From: Hamadaea tsunoensis DSM 44101
GTDB taxonomy: Bacteria > Actinomycetota > Actinomycetes > Mycobacteriales > Micromonosporaceae
Assembly (NCBI RefSeq): GCF_000428945.1
Contig: NZ_AUAX01000003.1
Span: 62,001-126,000 of the forward strand
Direction of reading: 5' to 3'
Length of the DNA stretch: 64,000 bases
Below, piece by piece: positions 33,105 to 41,971 of this stretch (its first letter is position 1; every line of letters starts with the position of its first letter). Made by a program: the position numbers and the translations under genes. The notes under the pieces are model-generated. The model had not been told where the DNA came from and did no database searches. It saw only the letters and a list, made by a program, of their open reading frames with translations.

Positions 33105-34223
33105 ATGGTCAAGCGCAGTTCGATCAACCTCGCGGACGGTCGCGAGCTCATCTATTTCGATGAATCCGACGACCAGGTGCGCGCCACCGTTGATCAGCGG
33201 CATCTGCCGCCCCGGCCCGCCCCCTCGCAGCTGCGGCTGGACCCGCTCACCCAGGAGTGGATCGCCGTCGCCGACAACCGGCAGGGCCGGCCCAACCTGC
33301 CCCCCACGAGCGAGTGCCCGCTCTGCCCGTCCACGCCCGGCCACTTCACCGAGATCCCCGCGGACGGCTACGACGTCGTGGTCTTCGAGAACCGCTTCCC
33401 CTCCTTCTCGTACGCGACCGACAACGCCGCCTTCGGCGAGGTGGACGGATATCCGCGTACGCGGCCGGGAGTCGGGCGCTGCGAGGTCGTGTGCTTCACC
33501 CCGGAGCACGACTCGTCGTTCGGGTCGCTCAGCGAGGCCCGGGTCGGCACGGTGCTCGACGCGCTGACCCACCGGACCGCCGAACTGTCCGACCTGCCCG
33601 GCGTCGAGCAGGTCTTCTGCTTCGAGAACCGGGGCGTGGAGATCGGCGTGACCCTGCACCACCCGCACGGCCAGGTGTACGCGTACCCGTACGTGACGCC
33701 GCGGACGAGCCTGTACCTGCGGGCCGCCCGGCAGCACCAGGAGACCACCGGCCGCAATCTGTACGCCGACGTGCTCGCCGCCGAGCGGGCCACCGGCGAA
33801 CGGGTGATCGCCGAGAACGCGTACTGGACGGCTTTCGTGCCGGCCGCCGCCCGCTGGCCCTATGAGATCCACATCGCACCGCACCGCAAGGTGGCGGATC
33901 TCACCGAACTGTCCGATGTGGAACGGCAGGCGGCGGCGTCCCTCTGGCTCGGTGCCGTACGCGCCCTCGACGGCCTGTTCGGCCAGCCGATGCCCTACAT
34001 CGCGGCCTGGCACCAGGCACCCGTCCGCACCGACCGTGAGCTGGGCTATCTGCACCTTCAGATCTTCAGCATCCGGCGGGCGCCGGCGAAGCTGAAGTAT
34101 CTGGCCGGTTCGGAGTCGGCGATGGGCGCCTTCGTGAACGACATCGCGCCGGAGGCCGCCGCCTCGGCGTTGCGGGCGAGTTGGCAAGCCGTAACCCCGG
34201 AGGCTGTCGTACAGGCGGACTAA
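33105..34223 (+). CDS. galT: Galactose-1-phosphate uridylyltransferase
   Basis: The 372-residue HIT-superfamily enzyme of the Leloir pathway catalyses UDP-glucose + Gal-1-P to Glc-1-P + UDP-Gal. The zinc-site cysteines CPLC (in ECPLCPSTPG) and the catalytic HHPHGQ with the uridylylated His are intact; also FENRFPSFSYA, PYEIHIAPHR and the C-terminal HLQIFSIRR. The start ATG 33105 has GGGAG only 2 nt away; GTG 33096 is in frame. The gene follows deoR directly. galK and galE are not in the window. UDP-galactose from this enzyme could feed the neighbouring polysaccharide locus, though this is inference. Confidence 0.93.
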   Translation: MVKRSSINLADGRELIYFDESDDQVRATVDQRHLPPRPAPSQLRLDPLTQEWIAVADNRQGRPNLPPTSECPLCPSTPGHFTEIPADGYDVVVFENRFPSFSYATDNAAFGEVDGYPRTRPGVGRCEVVCFTPEHDSSFGSLSEARVGTVLDALTHRTAELSDLPGVEQVFCFENRGVEIGVTLHHPHGQVYAYPYVTPRTSLYLRAARQHQETTGRNLYADVLAAERATGERVIAENAYWTAFVPAAARWPYEIHIAPHRKVADLTELSDVERQAAASLWLGAVRALDGLFGQPMPYIAAWHQAPVRTDRELGYLHLQIFSIRRAPAKLKYLAGSESAMGAFVNDIAPEAAASALRASWQAVTPEAVVQAD

Positions 34224-34233
34224 TGTCGATGGC

Positions 34234-35088
34234 ATGCGGGTAGCAGTCGCCGAGTCCATCGACCTCAACGTCCGGCAGTACGGCCCTACAGGGCAGCCCG
34301 GCGACGCTGGTCGCCATTTCCTCCTCGTCCACGGTCTGGCGTCGAACGCGCGGCTCTGGGACCAGGTCGCGGCATACCTGGTCGCGGCCGGGCACCACGC
34401 CTGGGCCGTCGATCTGCGCGGCCACGGCGAATCCGACCTGCCCGACGGTGACGTCGGCACCGCGACGGCCGCCGCCGACCTCGCCGTGGTCTGCGAGCGC
34501 CTCGGTCTCGACCAGGTGATCGCGGCCGGCCAGTCGTGGGGCGGCAACGTGGTGGTCCGGTTCGCCGCCGAGCATCCCCGGCTGGTCGCGGGGCTCGCCC
34601 TCGTCGACGGCGGCTGGATCGACCTCGCCGCGGACTTCCCGTCCTGGGAGGCGTGCGCGAAAGCCCTCCGACCACCGGAGATCGACGGGGCACCGGCCGG
34701 GCAGCTCGAAGGCTTCCTGCGGACGGCGCATCCCGACTGGTCCGACGAGGCCGTCGACGCGACCGCCTTCAACCTCCGCGTACGCGACGACGGCACGGTC
34801 GAGCGCCGGCTGCCCGTCGAGCGGCACATGGAGATCGTCCGGGACATGTGGGAGCACCCGGTCACCCGGTACTTCGGCCGGATCACCATGCCGGCGGTGC
34901 TGCTTCCGGCGTACTCGTCCGACGATCCGGGGCGGGCCGCCGGGAAACGCGATCACGTCGCGCGGGCCGCCGCGGCGATGGCGGACGCGCGGGTGCACGA
35001 GTACCCCGGCAGCGACCACGACCTGCACGCCCAACGGCCCAAGGACGTGGCCGACGACCTGTTGAGCCTGGTGGGGGACGCACGATGA
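34234..35088 (+). CDS. Alpha/beta hydrolase
   Basis: The 284-residue alpha/beta-hydrolase fold protein has the oxyanion region LLVHGLASNARLW, the strand motif VDLRGHGESDLP, the nucleophile elbow AGQSWGGNVVVR (Ser catalytic), and late acid/His residues, with SDHDLHAQRP supplying the His. Substrate unknown. Relatives include haloperoxidase-like and epoxide-hydrolase-like esterases. It begins 10 bp after galT and overlaps the next gene by 4 bp (ATGA), so it is the third cistron of the deoR-galT group. Confidence 0.87.
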   Translation: MRVAVAESIDLNVRQYGPTGQPGDAGRHFLLVHGLASNARLWDQVAAYLVAAGHHAWAVDLRGHGESDLPDGDVGTATAAADLAVVCERLGLDQVIAAGQSWGGNVVVRFAAEHPRLVAGLALVDGGWIDLAADFPSWEACAKALRPPEIDGAPAGQLEGFLRTAHPDWSDEAVDATAFNLRVRDDGTVERRLPVERHMEIVRDMWEHPVTRYFGRITMPAVLLPAYSSDDPGRAAGKRDHVARAAAAMADARVHEYPGSDHDLHAQRPKDVADDLLSLVGDAR

Positions 35089-36284
35089 CCGAGCTGATCG
35101 CTCTGATGGGCTCCGGCGAGACGACGCCGACGATGATCAAGCCGCACCGGGGGATCTTCGAGCTGGTCGGCGCCGCGCCGGCCGTCCTGCTCGACACTCC
35201 GTACGGATTCCAGTCCAACGCCGACGACATCTCCGCCCGCGCGACCGGCTACTTCAAGGCGAGCGTGGGCCGGGACATCGGCGTGGCCTCGTGGCGCCGG
35301 GCCGACCTGCCGGCGGTCGAGGGCGAACGGGCCTTGGCCGCGCTCCGCTCCGCCGACTGGATCTTCTCCGGCCCCGGCTCCCCCACGTACGCCCTGCGCA
35401 ACTGGCGGGACTCGGCGATCCCGGGAATCCTCGAACAGACCAAGGTCCTGGTGTTCGCCAGCGCGGCCGCGCTCACCCTGGGATCGCACGCCATTCCGGT
35501 CTACGAGATCTACAAGGCCGGCGAGGACCCCCGCTGGGATCGGGGACTCGACCTGTTCGGGCGGCTGACCGGCGTACCGGCGGTGATCATCCCGCACTTC
35601 GACAACGCCGAGGGCGGTCATCACGACACCCGCTACTGCTACCTCGGCGAGGGCCGGCTGACGCTGATGGAGAAGTGGCTGCCGGAGGAGTCGCTGATCG
35701 TGGGGGTGGACGAGCACACCGCCGCGCTGGTCGACCTGCGGTCCGGCACGGTGAAGGTCGTCGGCGTCGGCGGGCTGACCCTGCGCCGGGGCGGCCAGGT
35801 CGCGGTCCACCCGACCGGGAGCACGCTGGGGCTGGCGGAACTCGCCGGCTTCTCCGACTCCGCCGCGGCCACGGCACCACCGGCCTTCACCCCCGCCGAC
35901 GAGGACGGCGCGGCCGGGGACGGGGCGACCTCGCTGCGGGACATCGTCGACGGCCTGGATGCGCGGTTCGCCGACGGGCTGGCGGCCAACGACGCGGCGA
36001 CCTGCGTCGAGGTGGTCCTGGAGCTGGAGAGCGCCATCGAGGACTGGTCGGCCGACACGAACGTGAGCCCGGATCACGAGCACGCCCGCAGTGTCCTGCG
36101 AGGAATGGTCGTGCGGCTGGGTCAGTTGGCCACCGACGCGCACGAGGCCGTTCCCGCGCTCGTCACCGCCGTACGCGACGCCCGCGAACAGGCCCGGGCC
36201 GCCCGCGACTTCGCGATGGCGGACGCCTTGCGGGACGCGCTGACCGGCGCCGGATTCGCCGTCCAGGACACGAAGATCGCCTGA
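35085..36284 (+). CDS. Peptidase-S51-like/class I GATase-like protein fused to a CysRS C-terminal-type domain
   Basis: The 399-residue protein has an N-terminal domain (about 1-260) resembling peptidase S51/cyanophycinase: LIALMGSGETTPTMIKPHR, IFSGPGSPTYALRNW, nucleophile elbow VFASAAALTLGS with Ser126 (canonical GxSAGA), then PHFDNAEGGHHDTRYCY and GVDEHTAALVD. Residues about 285-399 form a helical tail ending ARAARDFAMADALRDALTGAGFAVQDTKIA, which closely follows the C-terminal signature of cysteinyl-tRNA synthetase (DFxxADxxRDxLxxxGxxxxDT). No synthetase catalytic domain is present. Its role is unknown. The tail may bind an RNA or be a reused dimer module. It is coupled to the hydrolase gene (ATGA) and ends before a perfect hairpin. 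Confidence 0.82.
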   Translation: MTELIALMGSGETTPTMIKPHRGIFELVGAAPAVLLDTPYGFQSNADDISARATGYFKASVGRDIGVASWRRADLPAVEGERALAALRSADWIFSGPGSPTYALRNWRDSAIPGILEQTKVLVFASAAALTLGSHAIPVYEIYKAGEDPRWDRGLDLFGRLTGVPAVIIPHFDNAEGGHHDTRYCYLGEGRLTLMEKWLPEESLIVGVDEHTAALVDLRSGTVKVVGVGGLTLRRGGQVAVHPTGSTLGLAELAGFSDSAAATAPPAFTPADEDGAAGDGATSLRDIVDGLDARFADGLAANDAATCVEVVLELESAIEDWSADTNVSPDHEHARSVLRGMVVRLGQLATDAHEAVPALVTAVRDAREQARAARDFAMADALRDALTGAGFAVQDTKIA

Positions 36285-36327
36285 TGCTCCCCTGTGGACG
36301 GCTCCGCTGCGGGCCGGAGACAGGGCC

Positions 36328-36359
36328 GGGGCGGGCCTTCCCGAAAGAAGGCCCGCCCC
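36328..36359. terminator. Bidirectional terminator between the S51-like gene and icd
   Basis: GGGGCGGGCCTTC (36328-36340) and GAAGGCCCGCCCC (36347-36359) form a perfect 13-bp stem with a 6-nt loop, CCGAAA. The genes on either side converge, so it can serve both. Confidence 0.85.
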
Positions 36360-36453
36360 GAAAGGGACGGCAGGTGAGTTCACTTCGGATGAGGGCGTCT
36401 GGCATTCGCTCTCGCAACCCTCAACGACACACCGCCGAACGGGTGACGCCCGA

Positions 36454-37671
36454 TCAGGCGTTCAGCTTGCGCGCCAGGTTGGCGTCGAGCGTGTTCATGA
36501 ACTCCTCGCTGGACTGCCACGGCGCGTCCGCGCTGATCAGCAGGGCGAGGTCCTTGGTCATCGCGCCGCCCTCGACCGTGTCGATGATGACCTGCTCCAG
36601 CGTGTTCGCGAAGTCGGTCACCGCCGGGGTGTTGTCGAGCTTGCCGCGGTGGGCGAGGCCCCGGGTCCAGGCGAAGATCGACGCGATCGGGTTCGTGGAG
36701 GTCTTCTGACCCTTCTGCCACTGCCGGTAGTGCCGCGTGACCGTGCCGTGCGCGGCCTCGGCCTCGACCGTACGGCCGTCCGGGGTCATCAGCACCGAGG
36801 TCATCAGGCCGAGCGAGCCGAAGCCCTGCGCGACGATGTCGGACTGGACGTCACCGTCGTAGTTCTTGCAGGCCCAGACGTAGCCGCCCTCCCACTTGAG
36901 CGCCGCGGCGACCATGTCGTCGATGAGCCGGTGCTCGTAGGTCAGGCCCTTGGCGTCGAACTCGGCCTTGAACTCGGCCTCGAAGATCTCGGCGAAGATG
37001 TCCTTGAACCGGCCGTCGTACGCCTTGAGGATCGTGTTCTTGGTCGACAGGTAGACCGGGTAGTTGCGCAGCAGGCCGTAGCTGAACGACGCCCGCGCGA
37101 AGTCCCGGATCGAGTCGTCGTAGTTGTACATGCCCATCGCGACGCCGCCGCCGGGGAAGTCGGCGATGGTGAACTCCATCGGCTCGCTGCCGTCGGCCGG
37201 GGTGTACGTGACGGTCACCTTGCCGGGGCCGGGCACGACGAAGTCGGTCGCCTTGTACTGGTCGCCGTGCGCGTGACGGCCGACGACGATTGGCTTGGTC
37301 CAGCCGGGTACGAGCCGGGGGACGTTGCTCATGATGATCGGCTCGCGGAAGATGACGCCGCCGAGGATGTTGCGGATCGTGCCGTTGGGCGACCGCCACA
37401 TCTTCTTCAGGCCGAACTCCTCGACCCGTGCCTCGTCCGGCGTGATCGTGGCGCACTTGACGCCGACGCCGTGCAGCTTGATGGCGTTCGCCGCGTCGAT
37501 CGTGACCTGGTCGTCGGTCGCGTCACGGTGTTCGATGCCGAGGTCGTAGTAGTCCAGCTCGACGTCGAGGTAGGGCAGGATCAGCTGCTCGCGGATCTGC
37601 TTCCAGATGATCCGCGTCATCTCGTCGCCGTCGAGTTCGACGACCGGGTTGGTCACCTTGATCTTCGCCAT
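36454..37671 (-). CDS. icd: NADP-dependent isocitrate dehydrogenase, eukaryote-like homodimeric type
   Basis: The 405-residue TCA-cycle enzyme oxidatively decarboxylates isocitrate to 2-oxoglutarate. The N-terminus [26 protein letters not shown], substrate loop [20 protein letters not shown] and catalytic YDGRFKDIF and [21 protein letters not shown] segments place it in the subfamily shared with eukaryotic NADP-IDH and Mycobacterium Icd1, not the E. coli type. Residues [17 protein letters not shown] form the cofactor region expected for NADP. ATG 37671 has GAGGAG about 11 nt upstream. Flanked by ung upstream and a terminator downstream. Confidence 0.96.
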   Translation of the reverse strand: MAKIKVTNPVVELDGDEMTRIIWKQIREQLILPYLDVELDYYDLGIEHRDATDDQVTIDAANAIKLHGVGVKCATITPDEARVEEFGLKKMWRSPNGTIRNILGGVIFREPIIMSNVPRLVPGWTKPIVVGRHAHGDQYKATDFVVPGPGKVTVTYTPADGSEPMEFTIADFPGGGVAMGMYNYDDSIRDFARASFSYGLLRNYPVYLSTKNTILKAYDGRFKDIFAEIFEAEFKAEFDAKGLTYEHRLIDDMVAAALKWEGGYVWACKNYDGDVQSDIVAQGFGSLGLMTSVLMTPDGRTVEAEAAHGTVTRHYRQWQKGQKTSTNPIASIFAWTRGLAHRGKLDNTPAVTDFANTLEQVIIDTVEGGAMTKDLALLISADAPWQSSEEFMNTLDANLARKLNA

Positions 37672-37792
37672 GGCGCCGGGCGCTCCTCTCGGGAATTCGA
37701 TTAACAGTACGAGCGTACTGCCGTCCCGAAGGGGCGCCCGACGCGGGTCGGCGAGCGGTGAAAGAAGGCACTCCCAAACAGGACGTCCCTGC

Positions 37793-38470
37793 TCAGACGC
37801 CCCAGGCGACCTCGCCGCGGCCGGCCTCGACCAGAGCCGCGTTCGCCTGCGAGAACGGCTTCGAGCCGAGGAAGCCGCGCGGGTTCATCGGGCTCGGATG
37901 CCCGGCCTCGATCACCACGTGCTGCGGATTGCGGACGAGGGCCGCCTTCTTCCGCGCGTAGCTGCCCCAGAGCAGGAACACGACGCGATACGGCGAGTCG
38001 TTGACCGCCTTGATCGCCGCATCGGTGAACTGCTCCCAGCCCTTGTCGGCGTGGCTGGTCGGGGTGCCGGAGCGAACGGTCAGCACGGCGTTGAGCATGA
38101 GCACGCCCTGGCTCGCCCAGCGGGTCAGGTCGCCGTCGCGGGGCGAGGACTGGCCGAGATCGTCGAAGATCTCCTTGTAGACGTTGCGCAGGCTGGGCGG
38201 GACGGACACGCCCGGCCGCACGCTGAAGCTCAGCCCGTGCGCCTGACCCGGCTTGTGATACGGATCCTGCCCCAGGATCAGTACGCGCGTGTGCGCGGGC
38301 GAGGTCAGCCGGAACGCCGTGAACAGGTCCTCCCGCGGGGGGAAGACGGTCTGCGACGCGTATTCCGCGTCGACGAAGGCGGACAGGCGGGCGGTCGCGT
38401 CGAGATCGAGGTGCGGCTTCATCACGTCGCACCACTCGGCGGGCAGCAGATCCAACAGGTCGAAGGCCAT
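37793..38470 (-). CDS. ung: Uracil-DNA glycosylase, family 1
   Basis: The 225-residue base-excision-repair enzyme removes uracil from DNA. Motif [19 protein letters not shown] (general-base Asp, water-activating loop) and motif [12 protein letters not shown] (HPSP minor-groove loop) are intact; [11 protein letters not shown]-type strand [11 protein letters not shown] is also typical. The start ATG 38470 ([10 protein letters not shown]) gives the family length but has no SD, so a leaderless or very short-leader mRNA is possible. A mini-repeat flanked by direct repeats sits about 30 bp upstream of the start (38492-38536), in the position of its promoter or leader. Confidence 0.95.
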   Translation of the reverse strand: MAFDLLDLLPAEWCDVMKPHLDLDATARLSAFVDAEYASQTVFPPREDLFTAFRLTSPAHTRVLILGQDPYHKPGQAHGLSFSVRPGVSVPPSLRNVYKEIFDDLGQSSPRDGDLTRWASQGVLMLNAVLTVRSGTPTSHADKGWEQFTDAAIKAVNDSPYRVVFLLWGSYARKKAALVRNPQHVVIEAGHPSPMNPRGFLGSKPFSQANAALVEAGRGEVAWGV

Positions 38471-38491
38471 GCGGGAGAGCCTAGTCTCCGA

Positions 38492-38536
38492 ATACGACAC
38501 TGGCGGCTCGCGCAAGCGCTCCCCGGCGATACGACA
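38492..38536. repeat. Mini-repeat core flanked by 8-bp direct repeats
   Basis: The 27-nt core (38500-38526) starts CTGGCGGCTCGCGCAAGC and ends GCTCCCCGG. It is the same as the two cores at 16391-16467 except for two positions (GGGC-AA-GCCC there, GCGC-AA-GCGC here). ATACGACA occurs immediately before (38492-38499) and just after (38529-38536), resembling a target-site duplication. It lies between the ung start and the mdh stop. Confidence 0.75.
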
Positions 38537-38582
38537 GACAAAGGGGGCAGGCCGACGCCCGCCCCCTTCGAAGAGATGCGCG

Positions 38583-39533
38583 TCAGAGGCTGACGACGTC
38601 GGCCTGCTTGGCGCGGACGGCCTCGGCGGCCTCCTTCAGCCCGGCGAGCTCGGTGTCGGTCAGTTCGGTCGTGACCACCTTGCGTACGCCCTGCGCACCG
38701 ATCTCGGCTTCGACACCGAGGTAGACGCCCTCGATGCCGTACTCGCCGTCGACCCAGGCGCAGACGGGCATCACGGCACCGCTGTCCTCCGCCACGGCCT
38801 TCGCCATCCGGGCGGCCGCCGCGGACGGGGCGTAGTACGCCGAACCGGTCTTCAGCAGGGCCACGACCTCGGCGCCGCCGTTGCGCGTACGCACGACCAG
38901 CTCTTCGATCTTCTCGGCCGACAGCAGGTCGGACAGCGGCTTGCCGTCGACCGTGCAGCGGGACGGGACGGGGACCATGGTGTCGCCGTGCGAGCCGAGG
39001 GTGAGCGTCTTGACCGAGCCCACCGGCACGTTCAGCGTCTCGGCGACGAAGTGCGAGAACCGGGCGGTGTCGAGCATGCCCGCCTGCCCGAGTACGCGGT
39101 TGCGCGGGAACTGCGAGGCGATCTGCGTGAGGGCGGTCATCTCGTCGAGCGGGTTGGAGACGACGATGATCACGGCGTTCGGCGCGTGCTTGGCGACCTG
39201 CTCGGCCACCCCGCGGACGATCTTGGCGTTGACCCCCAGCAGGTCCATCCGGCTCATGCCCGGCTTGCGCGGCAGGCCGGCGGTGATCACCACGATGTCC
39301 GAGTCGGCGATGGCCTCGTAGTTCTCACCGTTGACACCGGTGGTGACGCCGACGACCTTGGTCTCGAATCCCTCGATCGGGCGCGACTGGTTCAGGTCGA
39401 GGGCGAGGCCCTCCGGCTTGCCGTCCACGATGTCGGTGAGGACGACCGTCTCGAAGACGTCGTACTCGGCCAGACGCTGCGCGGTCGTGGAACCGTAGAA
39501 ACCGGCGCCTACGACGGTGACCTTCTTGCCCAT
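38583..39533 (-). CDS. mdh: Malate dehydrogenase (LDH-like type)
   Basis: The 316-residue NAD-dependent malate dehydrogenase belongs to the LDH-like MDH group. Elements visible are the Rossmann loop GAGFYGSTTAQRLAEY with NAD-selecting Asp in TDIVDG, mobile loop GLPRKPGMSRMDLL carrying the Arg that discriminates malate/oxaloacetate, VSNPLDEMT, catalytic His in LGSHGDTMVP, and a C-terminal helix TELAGLKEAAEAV. It interconverts malate and oxaloacetate. ATG at 39533 has GAAGGT about 8 nt upstream. It follows icd and ung on the same strand but is separately spaced, with the mini-repeat downstream. Confidence 0.95.
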   Translation of the reverse strand: MGKKVTVVGAGFYGSTTAQRLAEYDVFETVVLTDIVDGKPEGLALDLNQSRPIEGFETKVVGVTTGVNGENYEAIADSDIVVITAGLPRKPGMSRMDLLGVNAKIVRGVAEQVAKHAPNAVIIVVSNPLDEMTALTQIASQFPRNRVLGQAGMLDTARFSHFVAETLNVPVGSVKTLTLGSHGDTMVPVPSRCTVDGKPLSDLLSAEKIEELVVRTRNGGAEVVALLKTGSAYYAPSAAAARMAKAVAEDSGAVMPVCAWVDGEYGIEGVYLGVEAEIGAQGVRKVVTTELTDTELAGLKEAAEAVRAKQADVVSL

Positions 39534-39730
39534 TGTTCAGACCTTCCCTGCGGGGAGTTGCCTCGCGCCGTGGCGAGGCGCCATCAGACGAACCGGCGTT
39601 GACCGGACGGGTTCACTTTCCGCACCATAGCCCCGACATCGACCCAACGACGGTCCGGGTCCCGGCGATGTTGCCCACAGATCACCACGGCCATCCGGTG
39701 GTGACACGACGCCGGGCCCCGCGTACGCCG

Positions 39731-39763
39731 GCGGCCCGGCCCTCACGGGGAGGACCGGGCCGC
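39731..39763. terminator. Hairpin after the M23 peptidase gene
   Basis: GCGGCCCGG (39731-39739) pairs with CCGGGCCGC (39755-39763) around a 15-nt loop, 38 bp downstream of the minus-strand M23 stop. The rest of 39534-39800 is the mdh upstream region; I see no gene in it. Confidence 0.55.
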
Positions 39764-39800
39764 GGAAGCTCGCCCGTCGGGGAACGGGGCGGGGGTTTCG

Positions 39801-40580
39801 TCAGCTGCAGGTGGTCTTGATGCCCTTGGCGGCGAGGAACGGAGCCGGGTCGATCTGGCCCCACATGCCCTTCCACACCTCGAAGTGCAGGTGCGGGCCG
39901 GTCGAGTCGCCGGTCGAGCCCTCGTAGCCGAGGATCTGGCCGGCCGCGACCTTCTGGCCGGCGTGCACGACGGTCTTGTTCATGTGCGCGTAGTGCGTGA
40001 ACAGGCCGTTGCCGTGGTCGACCAGAACCGAGATGCCGTAGCCGGAGTAGACCCAGCCGGCGGCGACGACGGTGCCGGCACTGGCGGCGTGCTCGGGGGT
40101 GTTCTCGGCGGCGGCGAAGTCGATGCCGGCGTGCAGTACGCCCCACCGCTGGCCGTAGCAGGAGGTGACCTGGGCGCCGGGGATCGGGATGGTCCAGCCG
40201 GTCGCCTTGGCCGCAGCCGCCTTCTTGGCGTCCGCGGCCTTCTTCGCGGCCGCTGCGTCGGCGGCCTTCTTGGCGGCGGCCGCGTCGGCCGCCGTCTTCG
40301 CGTCGGCCGAGGCCTGGGTGGAGGCGGCCTGGCGCTGCGAGCGGTCGGCCCGTGCTGCGGCGGCGTCACGCGCCTCTGCGGTCAGCGCGGCGGCCGAAGA
40401 ATGGGCGGGGGAAGTGGGGTTGGGGTGAGCGAAGCTCGCGGCGGCGAGGCCGACACCGGTCACGCCCGCGAGCGCGGCGATCGCCACGACCTGGCGGCTC
40501 TTGCCGGTGAGGCGGCTGCGTACCTGGCCGGCAAGCTGCTGCCCCTTGTTCAGGATGGTCTTCGTGTTGCCTTCAGGCAC
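39801..40580 (-). CDS. M23 peptidase with Ala/Lys-rich helical stalk
   Basis: The 259-residue exported murein endopeptidase-like protein has a hydrophobic segment VVAIAALAGVTGVGLAAASFA (about 33-53) as uncleaved anchor or signal. An Ala/Lys-rich heptad-like helical stalk (about 70-130; repeated KKAADA units) follows, then the LytM domain: HAGIDFAA (H, D ligands), HYAHMN and GPHLHFEVW (HxH) are all intact, so it should be catalytically active. GTG 40580 (VPEGNTKTILNKG) is chosen because GAGGAGG lies 5 nt upstream; the longer frame to 40673 has no such signal. A paralogue lies 276 bp upstream on the same strand. Confidence 0.88.
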   Translation of the reverse strand: MPEGNTKTILNKGQQLAGQVRSRLTGKSRQVVAIAALAGVTGVGLAAASFAHPNPTSPAHSSAAALTAEARDAAAARADRSQRQAASTQASADAKTAADAAAAKKAADAAAAKKAADAKKAAAAKATGWTIPIPGAQVTSCYGQRWGVLHAGIDFAAAENTPEHAASAGTVVAAGWVYSGYGISVLVDHGNGLFTHYAHMNKTVVHAGQKVAAGQILGYEGSTGDSTGPHLHFEVWKGMWGQIDPAPFLAAKGIKTTCS

Positions 40581-40811
40581 GTACGCCTCCTCGGGTCCTC
40601 GTTGACACGAGGCGCAAGACTGCCTGGTCAAACCCCTAATGGCGAACCCGAGCCGACTCAGGGTGGTCGGCAAATCGCCCTAAATCCACAGAAATTAGGG
40701 TCGATAAAAATGGTGAGCTGAATCACATTGGGGACTATGGTGCTGGTCACAGCCATCTGGACATCAGCGCCGATCGACGGACAGACGTCGACGCCCACCG
40801 GGCATGAAAAA

Positions 40812-40837
40812 CGCCCACACCGACAACGGTGTGGGCG
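40812..40837 (-). terminator. Rho-independent terminator of the upstream M23 gene
   Basis: CGCCCACACCG (40812-40822) and CGGTGTGGGCG (40827-40837) form a perfect 11-bp stem with loop ACAA. On the minus strand it is followed by TTTTT, a classical intrinsic terminator 20 bp after the M23 stop at 40857. Confidence 0.9.
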
Positions 40838-40856
40838 GATCCCTCAAGTCGGGAAA

Positions 40857-41558
40857 TCAGTAAACCGACTCCATCTCCAGCTTCAAGTCGACACCGTGCG
40901 CCTTGAGCCACGGCACCGGGTCGGTCGCCGCACCGTGGTCGTGAATTTCGAGGTGGAGATGCGGCCCGGTCGAGTGACCCGTGTTGCCCGTCCAGCCGAT
41001 CTGCTGACCGGCCTTGACCTTGTCGCCGACCTTGACGTTGAGCTTCAGCGAGTGGCAGTACACCGAGACGACGCCGTCACCGTGATCGATCATGATCGTG
41101 TTGCCGCAGGCTCCGCGCCACGCGGCCACGATGACCGTGCCGTCGTGGATGGCGGCATAGGGGGTGCCCTCCGCGACGGCGAGGTCGACACCGTTGTGGA
41201 CGGTGCCCCATCGGCCGCCGAAGCCGGAGGTGAACTCGTAGTCGTGCAGCGGGAGCACCCAGGCGTCCGGCGCGGCGGCGACCGAGCTGTTCAGGCCGCC
41301 GTTGCGGTCGCTACGGCTGGCGGCGTCGGCCGCGGTCGCGCGGTCGAGAGAGGCCTGCGAAGTGTTGTCGACGCCGTCGAGTGCATGGGCGTCGGCCTTG
41401 GCGTTCGGCATGGCGGCACCGGCGCCCAGCGCCACGATGCCGGCTCCGACGATGGCCGTCGCCACGACGCCGACATAACGGCTGCGCGGCGGCGAAGGGA
41501 TCCGGCGGCGACCTCGGTACTTATCGCGCTCGCGTAGCGGCTCTGGCCGGTACTGCAA
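40857..41558 (-). CDS. M23 family metallopeptidase, membrane-anchored
   Basis: The roughly 233-residue LytM-type peptidase has a basic N-terminal tail (RERDKYRGRRRIPSPPRSR), a transmembrane segment VGVVATAIVGAGIVALGAGAA, a short extracytoplasmic linker and a C-terminal M23 domain with HNGVDLAV, VYCHSLKLNV and GPHLHLEI (HxH) intact. TTG at 41558 is favoured because GGAGG lies 9 nt upstream; TTG codons at 41564 and 41567 are nearer or touching the SD. It is probably the counterpart of the mycobacterial M23 peptidase located just before sucC. The 16-bp palindrome at 41733-41748 lies in its upstream region. Confidence 0.88.
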   Translation of the reverse strand: MQYRPEPLRERDKYRGRRRIPSPPRSRYVGVVATAIVGAGIVALGAGAAMPNAKADAHALDGVDNTSQASLDRATAADAASRSDRNGGLNSSVAAAPDAWVLPLHDYEFTSGFGGRWGTVHNGVDLAVAEGTPYAAIHDGTVIVAAWRGACGNTIMIDHGDGVVSVYCHSLKLNVKVGDKVKAGQQIGWTGNTGHSTGPHLHLEIHDHGAATDPVPWLKAHGVDLKLEMESVY

Positions 41559-41971
41559 CGCCAACAACCTCCGTCACTCTGACACCGGTGCGGACCCTGA
41601 CCCGGCCACGCGCGTTTTCTCGCGCTCGCGGTCAGTGCTTGGTCCGGACGACGTTCTCCGGTATCCGATCATCCAGCGGTGAAGCTCGATGATCCTGACT
41701 TGTTTCCCCGGTGTACTGCGGGACAACGTAGCGAACCCCTAGGGGTTCACACAAGTTCCGCAACGTGATCAACATACGGACAGTGCGACTGTGCGGCAGG
41801 AAGTGTCCGATTGCGTCACTATAAGGCACGATTCTTGGCCACTACTCTCCGCAACACGGAAGAAACACAGCGGTGTGAGAAGCCTCCGCTTTCCCGGTCG
41901 CGGCGCAGCGGGTTACCGTTCGTTAAGGCGCCGTCCGGGGTCGGGCCGCCGTAGCCGAAAAGGTGGGAAGC
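41559..41971. promoter_or_regulatory. 413-bp divergent region, M23 peptidase / icmB-like gene
   Basis: No gene is supported. It holds a perfect 16-bp palindrome GAACCCCTAGGGGTTC (41733-41748), about 175 bp upstream of the M23 start. The octamer AACCCCTA in it also occurs 51-58 bp upstream of the other M23 gene (40631-40638). TATAAG at about 41819 is a weak plus-strand -10 candidate. I could not recognise a c-di-AMP (ydaO) riboswitch. Confidence 0.5.

Noticed and set aside
40581-40740. c-di-AMP (ydaO) riboswitch upstream of the M23 peptidase genes
   Set aside because: Such switches often precede actinobacterial wall hydrolases, but I could not find the conserved GGGGAACC/GGGTGAATC-type core in either upstream region. 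A covariance-model search would settle it.
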